DNA from: Nocardioides aurantiacus
GTDB taxonomy: Bacteria > Actinomycetota > Actinomycetes > Propionibacteriales > Nocardioidaceae
Length of the DNA: 64,000 nt
NCBI RefSeq assembly: GCF_003752505.1
Contig: NZ_RKHO01000001.1
Location: forward strand, 1,612,001 to 1,676,000
Reading direction: 5' to 3'
Below the pieces are notes generated by a model. The model searched no databases. It was not told the DNA's origin and saw only the letters and a list, made by a program, of their open reading frames with translations. The number at the start of each line of letters is the position of its first letter. Within the stretch, counting starts at the first letter, position 1. Below, in pieces: positions 54,433 through 62,466 of the stretch. The position numbers and the translations under genes are program-made.

Positions 54433-55515
54433 CTACCCCACGTCGGTGGCGAGCAGCTCGCGCAGGTGCTGGTCGACCTCGTCGAGGTAGGACGGCTCGA
54501 ACCCGAACAGGCCGAAGTGGCCGGCGATGCTGTGCAGCACCCGCAGCTCGGCGCCGGGGGTGAGCTGCTGCTCGGCCTCGCAGTCGCGGGGCGGGAAGAA
54601 CATGTCCTCGTCGATCGGCATCACGAACACCGTCGCGGTGATCCGCCCCAGGGCGGCCTCGAGGTCACCGCCGGTGTGGCGGGCGACGTCGCCGCGCTGC
54701 CACTTCCAGCCCATGCTCAGCAACGCGTTGGGGTCCATCATCCCGAACAGCAGCCGGGTGAAGTTCTGCTGGAACTCCTCGAAGGTCTCCCACCCGAGGC
54801 CCTCCACGACCGGCGGGATGCCCTTCCAGAAGCCGCTGCGCCAGAACTCCGTCGACAGGCCCATGATCGCCCAGATGTCGGCGTGGCGCGCCAGCCCGGC
54901 GGCCACGTCGGTGTGAGCGGCGTACTCCCCGCCGTTCCAGCCCGGGTCGGAGGTGATCGCGTCCATGAGCGTCTGCGTGAACAAGGTGTCGTGGGGCGTG
55001 TTCTGGGCGGTGCCCGCGATCGGCGCGGCCCGCAGGACCTTGTCGGGGTAGCGCACCGCCCACTCCCAGGTCTGCTGGGCGCCCATCGAGCCGCCGACCA
55101 CCAGGGCGAGCCGCTCGATCCCGAAGTGCTCGCGCAGGAGCTGCTCCTGGGCACGGACGTCGTCGCCGATCCGGACGTGGGGGAACCTCGACATCGCGAT
55201 CGACGGGTCGTCGGTGGTGTGGGGCGAGGTGGAGAGGCCGTTGCCGATCTGGTTGACCACGACGATGAAGTACTTCTCGGGGTCCAGCGCGCGGCCGGCG
55301 CCGAGGTAGACCTGCCACCAGGTGGCGTGGGTGCCGGAGAACCACGTCGGGACCAGGATCGCGTTGCCCCTGTCGGCGTCGAGCTCGCCGTACGTCGCGA
55401 CGGCCAGCTGGAGGTCGTCGATGACGCCGCCCTCCTCGAGCTCGAAGCGACCGAGCCCGACGAGCTCGTAGTCACCCTGCATCTGAGCGGTGTAGAAGGG
55501 GTTCTCGAGCGGCAC
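54433..55515 (-). CDS. Alpha/beta hydrolase, homoserine O-acetyltransferase-like
   Basis: A 360-residue protein of the MetX-type alpha/beta hydrolase family. Visible are FSGTHATWWQVYLGAGRALDPEKYFIVVVNQIGNGLS, the nucleophile elbow VVGGSMGAQQTWEWAVRYPD (GGSMG) and the late acid and His in FVMPIDEDMFFPP and IAGHFGLFGFEP. The oxyanion and active-site residues of a hydrolase are kept. Homoserine transacetylase specificity is not certain, because many MetX-like proteins hydrolyse other esters. GTG 55515 has an SD (GGAGG). Its end abuts the CAP remnant. Confidence 0.85.
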   Translation of the reverse strand: MPLENPFYTAQMQGDYELVGLGRFELEEGGVIDDLQLAVATYGELDADRGNAILVPTWFSGTHATWWQVYLGAGRALDPEKYFIVVVNQIGNGLSTSPHTTDDPSIAMSRFPHVRIGDDVRAQEQLLREHFGIERLALVVGGSMGAQQTWEWAVRYPDKVLRAAPIAGTAQNTPHDTLFTQTLMDAITSDPGWNGGEYAAHTDVAAGLARHADIWAIMGLSTEFWRSGFWKGIPPVVEGLGWETFEEFQQNFTRLLFGMMDPNALLSMGWKWQRGDVARHTGGDLEAALGRITATVFVMPIDEDMFFPPRDCEAEQQLTPGAELRVLHSIAGHFGLFGFEPSYLDEVDQHLRELLATDVG

Positions 55516-55696
55516 GTGAGCCTCCAGGGATGACGTGGCGTGACCCGTGCCACACCGGGATGCCAACCTACTCAGGTCTCCCTCGGACGGCACCTGTCCG
55601 GACGGCGGGGGAGCCGGGAGTCTCGGAACGGCGGTCAGGACGCCGGTCGGTGGCCTACGGTGATGTCCGATTCGCCCAGATCCCGAGGTGTCCCCC

Positions 55697-56578
55697 ATGA
55701 GTCGTCCCACCGCCACCCGCCGCCGCCGCGGCACCACCCTGCTCGCGCTGGCCCTGGCCGGCGCCGTCGCGGGGGTGCTTCCCGCGGGGGCCCAGGCCGC
55801 CGACCGCGGCGACACCGCTGACGCCGCGGCGCCCCGCACCACGGCCAGCGGGACGCTGCGGGTGGCGCACGCCAACCTGAAGTTCAAGATGTCCGGGGCG
55901 CAGTTCGCCGCCGACCTGGCCCAGGTCGTCTCCTCGCGGCCCGACGTGGTCTCGCTCAACGAGGTCAGCCGTCGGACGCCGGCACAGCTCGCGACGCGCG
56001 GCTACGCCTCGTTCATGCCGCGCGAGAAGGGCAACGGCAACGCCGTGCTGTGGCGCACCGACCGCTTCACGCGGGTCGCGGGCGGCTATCGCGTGCTGGT
56101 CGAGAAGGGCCCGCTGAAGTACGACGCCAACCGCCTCGCGACCTGGGCGGTGCTGCGCTCCACCACGGGGGGAGAGGTCTCGCTGGTCTCGACCCACCAC
56201 ATGCAGAACCCCGCCAAGTTCGGACCCGACAAGCCGCTGCGTCAGCGGCTCTACGCCCAGGGCATGCAGCGCATCGACGCCCTGGTCACCGAGCTGTCCC
56301 GGCGTGGGCCGGTGTTCGTCGCCGGTGACTTCAACAGCCAGTTCCGCCACGACGACGCCTGGGGCCCGCGTCGGACCCTGGCGCCGGCCGGGCTGGTCTC
56401 GGCCATGGAGACCCGCGGCGTCGTGCCCACGCACGACGGAGGCGGCGTCATCGACTACGTCTTCGCCCCGCGGGCCACGACCACCGCGACGGCCCAGCGA
56501 GTGACCTCGCTGCGCAGCGACCACAAGCTCATCGTCAACGACTTCCGGTTCGCCGCCCCGACGACGCGCGGACGGTGA
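55697..56578 (+). CDS. Secreted endonuclease/exonuclease/phosphatase family protein
   Basis: A 293-residue protein. Residues 1-35 are a signal peptide (Arg-rich start, then LLALALAGAVAGVLPAGAQA). The EEP core has VAHANLKFKMSGAQ (Asn), DVVSLNEVSR (metal Glu), VSTHHMQNP, VFVAGDFNSQ (Asp, Asn) and LRSDHKLIVNDF (Asp-His). It is probably an extracellular DNase-like or phosphodiesterase enzyme. ATG 55697 follows GAGG; GTG 55688 is an in-frame alternative. The GNAT gene overlaps by 4 bp. Confidence 0.88.
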   Translation: MSRPTATRRRRGTTLLALALAGAVAGVLPAGAQAADRGDTADAAAPRTTASGTLRVAHANLKFKMSGAQFAADLAQVVSSRPDVVSLNEVSRRTPAQLATRGYASFMPREKGNGNAVLWRTDRFTRVAGGYRVLVEKGPLKYDANRLATWAVLRSTTGGEVSLVSTHHMQNPAKFGPDKPLRQRLYAQGMQRIDALVTELSRRGPVFVAGDFNSQFRHDDAWGPRRTLAPAGLVSAMETRGVVPTHDGGGVIDYVFAPRATTTATAQRVTSLRSDHKLIVNDFRFAAPTTRGR

Positions 56579-57057
56579 TCCGGGGACGCCTCGAGGCCGA
56601 CCTCGACCCGCTGGTCGAGGTCCTCGGCACGTTGCGCCTGCCGACCCCGGGAGCATCGGCCCGCGGACGTCGGGACTGGCTGGTGGCCGGCGAGGTCGAG
56701 CTCGCCTGGGTCTTCGACCAGGCGCCGGTCACGGTGGTGCCCACACGCCGGGTCGTCGGTCACGTCGAGGTCCACCGGCCGGCGCGCGCCACGGCGGCGG
56801 CGTACGTCGTCGACGGCGGGGCTCCCGACGACGACCTGCGGGAGATCGGCCGGTTGTTCGTGGCGCCCGGGCCGCACCACGACGGCATCGCCCGGTTCCT
56901 GCTGCGCGAGTCCGTGGCCCACGTGCGCCGGCTCGGCGCCAGCGTCGTGCTCGACCTGCGTGACAACGTGTCGTTGACGCGGTCGGTCGTCGAGCGGCAC
57001 GGGTTCGTGCCCGCCGAGGCGCCAGGAGGGGTCGGGAGCCGCTACCGGCTCCCCTGA
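56575..57057 (+). CDS. GNAT family N-acetyltransferase
   Basis: A 160-residue acetyltransferase. The core is VVGHVEVHR, then LREIGRLFVAPGPHHDGIARFLLRESVAHVRRLGASVVLDL (motif A with acetyl-CoA loop, atypical GPHHDGIA in place of QGxGxA) and LTRSVVERHGFVPAEA. The acceptor is unknown. GTG 56575 overlaps the EEP stop (GTGA), suggesting coupled expression. The dif site lies 14 bp after its stop. Confidence 0.85.
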   Translation: MIRGRLEADLDPLVEVLGTLRLPTPGASARGRRDWLVAGEVELAWVFDQAPVTVVPTRRVVGHVEVHRPARATAAAYVVDGGAPDDDLREIGRLFVAPGPHHDGIARFLLRESVAHVRRLGASVVLDLRDNVSLTRSVVERHGFVPAEAPGGVGSRYRLP

Positions 57058-57070
57058 GGCGTCCCCATGT

Positions 57071-57098
57071 GTCGCCGATAAGCGACATTATGTCAACT
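57071..57098. other. Chromosomal dif site (XerC/XerD recombination site)
   Basis: A 28-bp site with an 11-bp arm GTCGCCGATAA (57071-57081), a 6-bp centre GCGACA (57082-57087) and an 11-bp arm TTATGTCAACT (57088-57098). The right arm matches the XerD-arm pattern TTATGTNAAnT of bacterial dif sites. The CCGATAA...ACATTATGTCAA core matches what I recall of actinobacterial dif sites. It is intergenic. The polar oligomer GGGGGAG changes strand exactly here, independent evidence for the replication terminus. XerC/XerD would resolve chromosome dimers at this site under FtsK control. Confidence 0.9.
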
Positions 57099-57176
57099 AC
57101 TGGGCACTCACCGCGGCTGCCGGCCCGGAATGTCCTCCCCCCGTCCTCTGTTGGCGGGAGCGAGAGGAGCACCACC

Positions 57177-57656
57177 ATGGACCACGACCAGCAGCACCCC
57201 ACGCCCGACGACCACGACGCGACCCCGGAGCTGCGCGTCCCGGCGCTCGTCTTCCCGGGACAGCTGGCCGACCCGGCGTCGGCCCACCGGCTGGCCTGGG
57301 ACCTGCTGGAGCGGCGCGCCCCGCGGGAGGCGCTGGAGGTGCTGGACGCCGCGCTCGCCCAGGACGAGGACAACGTCGGCCTCCGCACCCTGCGGGCGTG
57401 GGCCTACCTGATCCAGGCACGCCTGGGCCACGCCGAGGCCGAGCTGCGCTGGCTGGTGGCGGCCGACCCCTCCGACGAGTGGGCCCGGCACGCGCTGGGA
57501 CGCAGCCTGGAGCGGCAGTCGCGCTACGCCGACGCGCTGCCCCACCTGCGGCTGGCCGCCGCGATGACCGGTGACCCCGAGCACGAGACGGCCGTGCTGC
57601 GCGTGGAGCGGCGGCTCGCCGAGACCGGCGCCACGTCGTACGACGCGCTGCGCTGA
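57177..57656 (+). CDS. Tetratricopeptide repeat protein
   Basis: A 159-residue protein. After an acidic N-terminus rich in His/Asp/Gln, helix pairs typical of TPRs follow: SAHRLAWDLLERRAPREALEVLDAAL, NVGLRTLRAWAYLIQARLGHAEAELRWLV and EWARHALGRSLERQSRYADALPHLRLAAAM. It is a probable protein-interaction adaptor. The function is unknown. ATG 57177 has an SD (GAGAGGAG). It is the first gene beyond dif and converges on the next gene with a 3-bp gap. Confidence 0.85.
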   Translation: MDHDQQHPTPDDHDATPELRVPALVFPGQLADPASAHRLAWDLLERRAPREALEVLDAALAQDEDNVGLRTLRAWAYLIQARLGHAEAELRWLVAADPSDEWARHALGRSLERQSRYADALPHLRLAAAMTGDPEHETAVLRVERRLAETGATSYDALR

Positions 57657-57659
57657 GCC

Positions 57660-58304
57660 CTACCCGCGCTCGTGGGCGGCGGCCACGAAGCCGTCCGGGT
57701 CGTCGGCCCACAGCCGCACCCCGTCGACCTCGGCCGTACGCCGGCCCGGCAGCCGGACCGTGGTCGGCCGGTCGAGCACGACCTCGACGTTGGTCTCCTG
57801 GGAGACGGCCACGACCATCACCCTGCTCCCCTGGTCCTGCACCACCCGGGACGGCTTGTCGGCGTAGGACCGCTTGCGCCGGGTCACCCGCGCGACGACG
57901 TCGGCGGGCAGGTGCACGTCGAGCTCCAGGCCGTCGCGGACGGTGACGCCGGCGGGGCCGACGACGTGCGGCCGGACCCGGTGGCTGCACATGAGCCCGA
58001 CCATCCACACCAGCCCCCAGATGCCGACGACGAGGAACGGGACCCGCACCCACGGCCAGCGGTGGACCAGCACGTCGACGACGACGAGCTCGACGGCGGA
58101 GACCACGACGAACGCGACCAGGAGCACGCGGGTGGGCGCGTCGTAGCGGAAGCCGCTCGCCCCCGGCGCGACGGCCGGACGGCGGAGCAGCACCCGCACG
58201 ATGCTGTCGTACATCCGGACCTCGAGCACCAGCGCGCGCCAGGCCAGCCCCAGGACGCGCGCCCCCAGGCCGGTCGGTCGGCCCGAGGTCTCGACGGCGC
58301 TCAC
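57660..58304 (-). CDS. Hypothetical two-helix membrane protein
   Basis: A 214-residue protein I cannot name. Two adjacent membrane helices (about residues 58-105, VLLVAFVVVSAVELVVVDVLV and VPFLVVGIWGLVWMVGLM) follow a basic amphipathic N-terminus. The C-terminal soluble half is beta-rich with VTVRDGLELDVHLPADVVARV and a Trp-Asp-rich end. The layout resembles PH-like membrane proteins. GTG 58304 overlaps the MarR stop by 4 bp, so MarR probably governs it. Confidence 0.78.
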   Translation of the reverse strand: MSAVETSGRPTGLGARVLGLAWRALVLEVRMYDSIVRVLLRRPAVAPGASGFRYDAPTRVLLVAFVVVSAVELVVVDVLVHRWPWVRVPFLVVGIWGLVWMVGLMCSHRVRPHVVGPAGVTVRDGLELDVHLPADVVARVTRRKRSYADKPSRVVQDQGSRVMVVAVSQETNVEVVLDRPTTVRLPGRRTAEVDGVRLWADDPDGFVAAAHERG

Positions 58305-58747
58305 GACACCGCTCCCCTCTCGGTCTCGACCAGCTCCTGGAGCCGGGTCGCGACGGCGTCGAGGCCTCGCTCGAACGCGGCCCGGTCCTCCGGCGCGACG
58401 GCCTCGCGCAGCGCCGCCTCGGCCACGGCGTGCTCGACCTGCATCCGTGCCATCAGCTCGCCGGCGGTCGGCGTCAGCTCGAGCAGCACGGCCCGGCGGT
58501 CGGTCGGGTGCGGCGTGCGGACCACGTGGCCGCTCCCCTCCAGGGCGTCCACCAGCGCCGAGACGTTGCGGGCACTGACCTCGAGCGCCGCCGCGACCTG
58601 CTGCTGGGTCGACGGGCCGGTGGTCTGGAGCACCCACAGCACCGCGACGCGGGCCTCGGTGAGCGGCGTGCCGTCGAAGGCCCGGGCCATGTCCTGGCGC
58701 AGCAGGTGGGTCACCAGCAGCAGGGTGTCGAAGAGACCGCGGGACAT
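58301..58747 (-). CDS. MarR family transcriptional regulator
   Basis: A 148-residue regulator. The winged helix (about 30-100) includes LTEARVAVLWVLQTTGPSTQQQVAAALEVSARNVSALVDALEGSGHVVRTPHPTDRRAVLLELTPTAGELMARM, with flanking dimerisation helices. A -10 TAGTGT lies 6 nt before ATG 58747 and overlaps an inverted repeat, so autoregulation is likely. It is coupled to the downstream membrane protein gene, its likely target. Confidence 0.92.
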   Translation of the reverse strand: MSRGLFDTLLLVTHLLRQDMARAFDGTPLTEARVAVLWVLQTTGPSTQQQVAAALEVSARNVSALVDALEGSGHVVRTPHPTDRRAVLLELTPTAGELMARMQVEHAVAEAALREAVAPEDRAAFERGLDAVATRLQELVETERGAVS

Positions 58748-58750
58748 GTC

Positions 58751-58781
58751 GTTACACTAGCACATAGTGAACACAGGTAAC
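58751..58781. promoter_or_regulatory. MarR promoter with candidate operator
   Basis: The minus-strand -10 TAGTGT (58754-58759) is 6 nt from ATG 58747. It overlaps an inverted repeat CACTA (58755-58759), 5-nt spacer, TAGTG (58765-58769), flanked by GTTAC (58751-58755) and GTAAC (58777-58781). A MarR dimer bound here would occlude the promoter. Confidence 0.5.
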
Positions 58782-58907
58782 GGTTGTGTCTGGTCCTCCT
58801 GTGTGACCTCGACGGCGCAGCCGCGCCCGCCGAGACAGGCCCGCATCTCGCTGCGGGCGGCGCGCAGGTCTGCAAGGGTGCCTCCACCACCACACTCGGG
58901 AGCACAA

Positions 58908-59585
58908 ATGGGCCTTCACCAGCAGCTGCGACGTCCGACGGCCCTCGGGCTCACCGCGGCCTTCCTCCTCGCCGTGACCGGGTGCGGCGGGGGCGAGGCC
59001 GGCGCCGAGGGTGCGGACGCCTCGGCCTCCTCGTCGCCCTCCTCGTCGCCGTCCACCGAACCGTCGTCCTCCGCGTCGTCCGGGTCCGGCCCCTCCGACG
59101 AGGACCTGGGAGCCGTGGTGGCCGCCGAGCCGGAAGACCTGGTCTGGGACGTCGGCACGGTGCCGGCGGACTGGCGGAAGATGTCCACCGAGACGGGCAC
59201 CGCGCAGTGGCAGGTCGCCCCCGGGTGCCTGCTGACCCTCCAGCAGCCCGGCGGACTGCGCGAGACCACCCCCACCCAGGAGCAGATCGTCCGCGGCACC
59301 GTCGACCGCATCGCGCAGCAGTCCAAGGTGGGGGTCGAGCCGGGCACGGTGCGCCGCGCACAGTTCCCGGTGACGAGCAACGTCGAGGGCACCAGCCAGT
59401 CCGCCGCCGTCTCGGTGCTCGACTTCCGGGCTCCCAAGGGCGTGCAGGGGCGCGTCCTGGCCCACCGAGCAGGCGAGTTCGCCCTGATCCTGATCGCCGT
59501 CTGCGGGCGCGAGGCCTTCCCGCAGGCCGACAAGGCGGAGTTCGCACCGTTCGTGCGCCAGCTGACCATCAAGGCGACCTACTAG
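58908..59585 (+). CDS. Hypothetical lipoprotein
   Basis: A 225-residue exported protein. The signal ends at lipobox LAVTGC (about residue 28). A Ser-rich linker (residues ~38-62, almost all Ser, Pro, Thr and Ala) follows. A compact domain follows with WDVGTVPADWRKM, WQVAPGCLLTLQQPGG and FALILIAVCGREAFP, where two Cys could form a disulfide. I do not recognise the family. ATG 58908 has a GGGAG SD. Its end overlaps the convergent DUF2695 gene by 4 bp. Confidence 0.75.
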   Translation: MGLHQQLRRPTALGLTAAFLLAVTGCGGGEAGAEGADASASSSPSSSPSTEPSSSASSGSGPSDEDLGAVVAAEPEDLVWDVGTVPADWRKMSTETGTAQWQVAPGCLLTLQQPGGLRETTPTQEQIVRGTVDRIAQQSKVGVEPGTVRRAQFPVTSNVEGTSQSAAVSVLDFRAPKGVQGRVLAHRAGEFALILIAVCGREAFPQADKAEFAPFVRQLTIKATY

Positions 59586-59959
59586 CCCGGCGTCACCGGG
59601 CGGCTGCCCGGCCGGACTCGCTGCCAGTGGCGGCACGGCCGGCCCGACGTACGACGCACCCCGGCGCAGGGCGGCATCCGGTCGGGCCGGGACAGCTCGT
59701 CGGTGTGCACGTCGCGCACCAGCTGCTCGCGCACGAGCGTCCAGCGCACCCCGGTCACCACGCAGTCGCACTCCCCCGCCGCGCTGAGCCGCCGGACGGC
59801 GCCGGTCGCCGGCGGGACCCGCACGTGCACGAACCGCTCCAGCCAGCGCGGGGTGCCGTCGCACCCGAGCCCGGCGACGGCCCGCGCCGCGAAGCACAGC
59901 ACGCACTCCCCCTCCTGGGGGTCGAGCACGTGCTGCGCCCCGGGCCCGTCGTCAACCAC
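59582..59959 (-). CDS. DUF2695-like protein
   Basis: A 125-residue protein. ECVLCFAARAVAGLGCDGTPRWLERFVHVR and GECDCVVTGVRW match the Cys-containing pattern of DUF2695 (CDC-type motif). The last ~35 residues are basic and Arg/Pro-rich and may be read-through beyond the domain. The function is unknown. GTG 59959 is the furthest upstream in-frame start that keeps the domain complete. Confidence 0.62.
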   Translation of the reverse strand: MVDDGPGAQHVLDPQEGECVLCFAARAVAGLGCDGTPRWLERFVHVRVPPATGAVRRLSAAGECDCVVTGVRWTLVREQLVRDVHTDELSRPDRMPPCAGVRRTSGRPCRHWQRVRPGSRPVTPG

Positions 59960-60110
59960 GGCCCAGGTCTACCGGGGAGCACCGACAACGGGCCTCGACG
60001 GGCAGACGGCGAGGTGACGAGGTGGCCACGGTCACCCTCCCGGGTGGGTCCGCATCCTGGACGACCGGGTACAGGCCACGCATGTCAGCAGCCTGCGCCT
60101 CCCCTCTCGG

Positions 60111-60953
60111 GTGAGGGCCTCCTGGTCGGCGGAGCTGCGTGCCCTGGTCTCGGGGGTGCGCCGCGCGCTCTCGGGACGTGACCTCGCCGCCGCGTCCGCG
60201 ACGCTGACCTACTTCTCCGGGATCGCCGTCGTGCCCTGGCTGCTGCTCGGCGTCTGGACGCAGACCTGGTGGTACGGCGACGCCGACGCCGCCACGCGGC
60301 TCTCCCGTCTCGACGTGCTGGTGCCGCCGGACATGGGCGGCCGCGCGCCGTACGACGCCCTGGTCACCGCCGGCACCGGGGTGGGCCTGATCGGTGCGCT
60401 GGTCCTGCTGTTCCCGGCCTCCTTCTACGGCGAGGGCGTACGCCGCGCCTGCCTCGCCGTCGAGCCGCGCGAGGACTCCTGGACCGGCTGGCGCGCCCGC
60501 CTCGCCATGACCGCGACCGTCGTGGCGGTGCCGGTCCTGGCCTGGGCCTGGTTCGCGGTCGGTGGTGCGCTGCGGCCGTTCGCCCCCGGTGCCGGCGGCG
60601 GTGGCGCGGCCGACCTGGTGCTCCGGGTCGTGCTGGGCTTCACCGCCACCTGGCTGGCGCTCGCCGTGGTCCTGACCTGGGTCTTCCGGGCCGTCGCGCC
60701 GGGCCGCCCGCGCTGGTGGGTGGCCCTGGTCGGCGGCCTGGCCACGGGCTCGTTCCTCGCCGGGTTCCTCCAGGGGTTCTGGCTGTTCCTGTCGATCCCG
60801 ATCGACGTGGGCCTGCCGTTCGCCGGCCTCGGGGTCGTCGGCGGGGTCGTGGCCGTGGGGCTGTGGCTCTACGTCCTCCACGTCTTCCTGCTGGTCGGGT
60901 GGACCACCACGCGGGTGCTCGACGACCGGGTCGGACGGGCGGTGGCGTCGTGA
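60111..60953 (+). CDS. YihY/BrkB-like membrane protein
   Basis: A 280-residue protein with about six predicted helices. LAAASATLTYFSGIAVVPWLLLGVW is the family-typical first helix. GVGLIGALVLLFPASFYGEGVRRACLAV and GFTATWLALAVVLTWVFRAVAP follow, and GLWLYVLHVFLLVGWTTTRVLDDR ends the protein. This is the YihY/virulence factor BrkB fold. No biochemical function is assigned. The next gene starts inside its stop (GTGA), so it is translationally coupled to the carotenoid genes. Confidence 0.82.
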   Translation: MRASWSAELRALVSGVRRALSGRDLAAASATLTYFSGIAVVPWLLLGVWTQTWWYGDADAATRLSRLDVLVPPDMGGRAPYDALVTAGTGVGLIGALVLLFPASFYGEGVRRACLAVEPREDSWTGWRARLAMTATVVAVPVLAWAWFAVGGALRPFAPGAGGGGAADLVLRVVLGFTATWLALAVVLTWVFRAVAPGRPRWWVALVGGLATGSFLAGFLQGFWLFLSIPIDVGLPFAGLGVVGGVVAVGLWLYVLHVFLLVGWTTTRVLDDRVGRAVAS

Positions 60954-61651
60954 GCGTCGTCGAGCTCCGCCTCTGGGGCACCGACCGCACCGGCCCCGCG
61001 CTGCTGCGGATGGCCACGGGCCGCCGCCGGCTCCGCGGCGTGCCGGGGCTGTCCTTCGCCAAGCTGCTCGGCACCGGCCACGGCCGCACCTTCACGCCGG
61101 GCGACGCCGACCCGCACCACTGGGGCCTGCTCAGCGTCTGGGACGACGGCACCGACCTCGACGCCACCCCGTCCGCGCACCGCGACGTGGTCGCGGCCTG
61201 GACGGCGGCGAGCCACGAGCAGCTGGTGGTGCGGATGCGGCCGCTGGCCAGCCGTGGCCGGTGGTCGGGCCGGGAGCCGTTCGCACCCGCCGGGGACGCC
61301 CCGGCGTACGACGGATCCGCGTACGACGGGCCGGTGGCGGTGCTGACGCGTGCCCGCCTGCGGCCGAGCCGGGCGGTGTCGTTCTGGCGCGCCGTACCTC
61401 CGGTCGTGCCCGACCTGCACGACGCCGCCGGCCTGCGGCTGGCGGTCGGCATCGGCGAGGCCCCGGTCGCGCTGCAGGGCACCTTCTCGCTGTGGGACTC
61501 CCCCGCCGACGTGGTCCGCTACGCCCACGGCAGCGCGGCCCACCGCGACGTGGTGCGGCGCACCCGCCCCGAGCGCTGGTACGCCGAGGAGCTGTTCGCC
61601 CGCCTCGCGGTGACCTCGGTGACCGGGACCCACCGGGGGGTGGCGCCGTGA
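60950..61651 (+). CDS. CrtA-like spheroidene monooxygenase family protein
   Basis: A 233-residue protein resembling CrtA, which adds a keto group at C2 of acyclic carotenoids in purple bacteria. Features are VVELRLWGTDRTGPALLRMATGRRRL and LLSVWDDGTDLDA, then FWRAVPPVVPDLHDAAGLRLAVGIGEAPVALQGTFSLW and VVRRTRPERWYAEELFARLAV. The carotenoid neighbours support the role. GTG 60950 overlaps the upstream stop and cruF overlaps its end by 4 bp. The exact reaction is inferred. Confidence 0.78.
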   Translation: MSVVELRLWGTDRTGPALLRMATGRRRLRGVPGLSFAKLLGTGHGRTFTPGDADPHHWGLLSVWDDGTDLDATPSAHRDVVAAWTAASHEQLVVRMRPLASRGRWSGREPFAPAGDAPAYDGSAYDGPVAVLTRARLRPSRAVSFWRAVPPVVPDLHDAAGLRLAVGIGEAPVALQGTFSLWDSPADVVRYAHGSAAHRDVVRRTRPERWYAEELFARLAVTSVTGTHRGVAP

Positions 61652-62466
61652 GCGTCGTACGCCTGCATCCCGAGCGGCTCCACCTCCGCGCTCCGCGCCG
61701 CCGGCAGCTGCCGTGGCTGCTCGCCGGGCTCGGCATCCTGTCGCAGGTGATGTTCCCGCTCACCGGCGGCGGCACGCTGCCGCTGACGGTCGCGGCCGTG
61801 GTGTTCCTGGCCGGTGCGTCGGTCGCCCACGCCTGGGTGACCCGCGGCGGCGCCACGGCGGTGGCCCTGCTCGGCACCGCGGGCGGCCTCGGCCTGCTCG
61901 CGGAGGCGGTGGGGGTGAGCACCGGCTACCCGTTCGGCGGCTACGACTACACCGGCACGCTCGGCGCCGAGGTGCTGGGCGTCCCCGTGCTGGTGCCGCT
62001 CGCCTGGACGATGATGGCGTGGCCGGCGCTGGTGGTCGCGCGTGTCCTGGTGCCCTCGCCCCGAGGCCTGCCGGGCCGGCTGGCCACGGTCGCGGTCGCG
62101 GCCTGGGCGCTGACGGCCTGGGACGTCTTCCTCGACCCGCAGATGGTCGACGCGGGCCACTGGGCGTGGGACTCGCCCGTGCCGCACCTGCCGGGCGTCG
62201 AGGGGATCCCGCTGACCAACTTCGCCGGCTGGCTGCTCGTGGCGGCCGTGATCACCGGGGTGCTCGACCTGGTGCTGCCCCGCGACCGGCGACCGGCGCT
62301 GCGACGCGACGCGGTCCCGCTGACCGTCTACCTGTGGACCTACTTCTCCTCGGTGATGGCCAACGCCGTGTTCTTCGGCCGACCGACCGTGGCGCTCGTC
62401 GGCGCGCTGGTGATGGGTGTGGTCGCGGTCCCGCTGACCCGGCGGCTGCTGCGGGAGAGACGGTGA
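61648..62466 (+). CDS. cruF: CruF-like carotenoid 1',2'-hydratase
   Basis: A 272-residue membrane protein (DUF422/CruF) with about seven helices. CruF hydrates the terminal psi end of gamma-carotene or lycopene-type pigments in cyanobacteria and actinobacteria. Signatures are VGVSTGYPFGGYDYTGTLGAEVLGVPVLVPLAWTMMAWPALVVA, AWDVFLDPQMVDAGHWAWD and GIPLTNFAGWLLVAA. It overlaps neighbours by 4 bp on both sides (GTGA), within the operon with the glycosyltransferase and desaturase. Confidence 0.88.
   Translation: MSVVRLHPERLHLRAPRRRQLPWLLAGLGILSQVMFPLTGGGTLPLTVAAVVFLAGASVAHAWVTRGGATAVALLGTAGGLGLLAEAVGVSTGYPFGGYDYTGTLGAEVLGVPVLVPLAWTMMAWPALVVARVLVPSPRGLPGRLATVAVAAWALTAWDVFLDPQMVDAGHWAWDSPVPHLPGVEGIPLTNFAGWLLVAAVITGVLDLVLPRDRRPALRRDAVPLTVYLWTYFSSVMANAVFFGRPTVALVGALVMGVVAVPLTRRLLRERR

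Noticed and set aside
57070-57087. Plain repressor operator TGTCGC-N6-GCGACA
   Set aside because: The palindrome exists, but the adjoining TTATGTCAACT and the strand switch of GGGGGAG fit a dif site much better.
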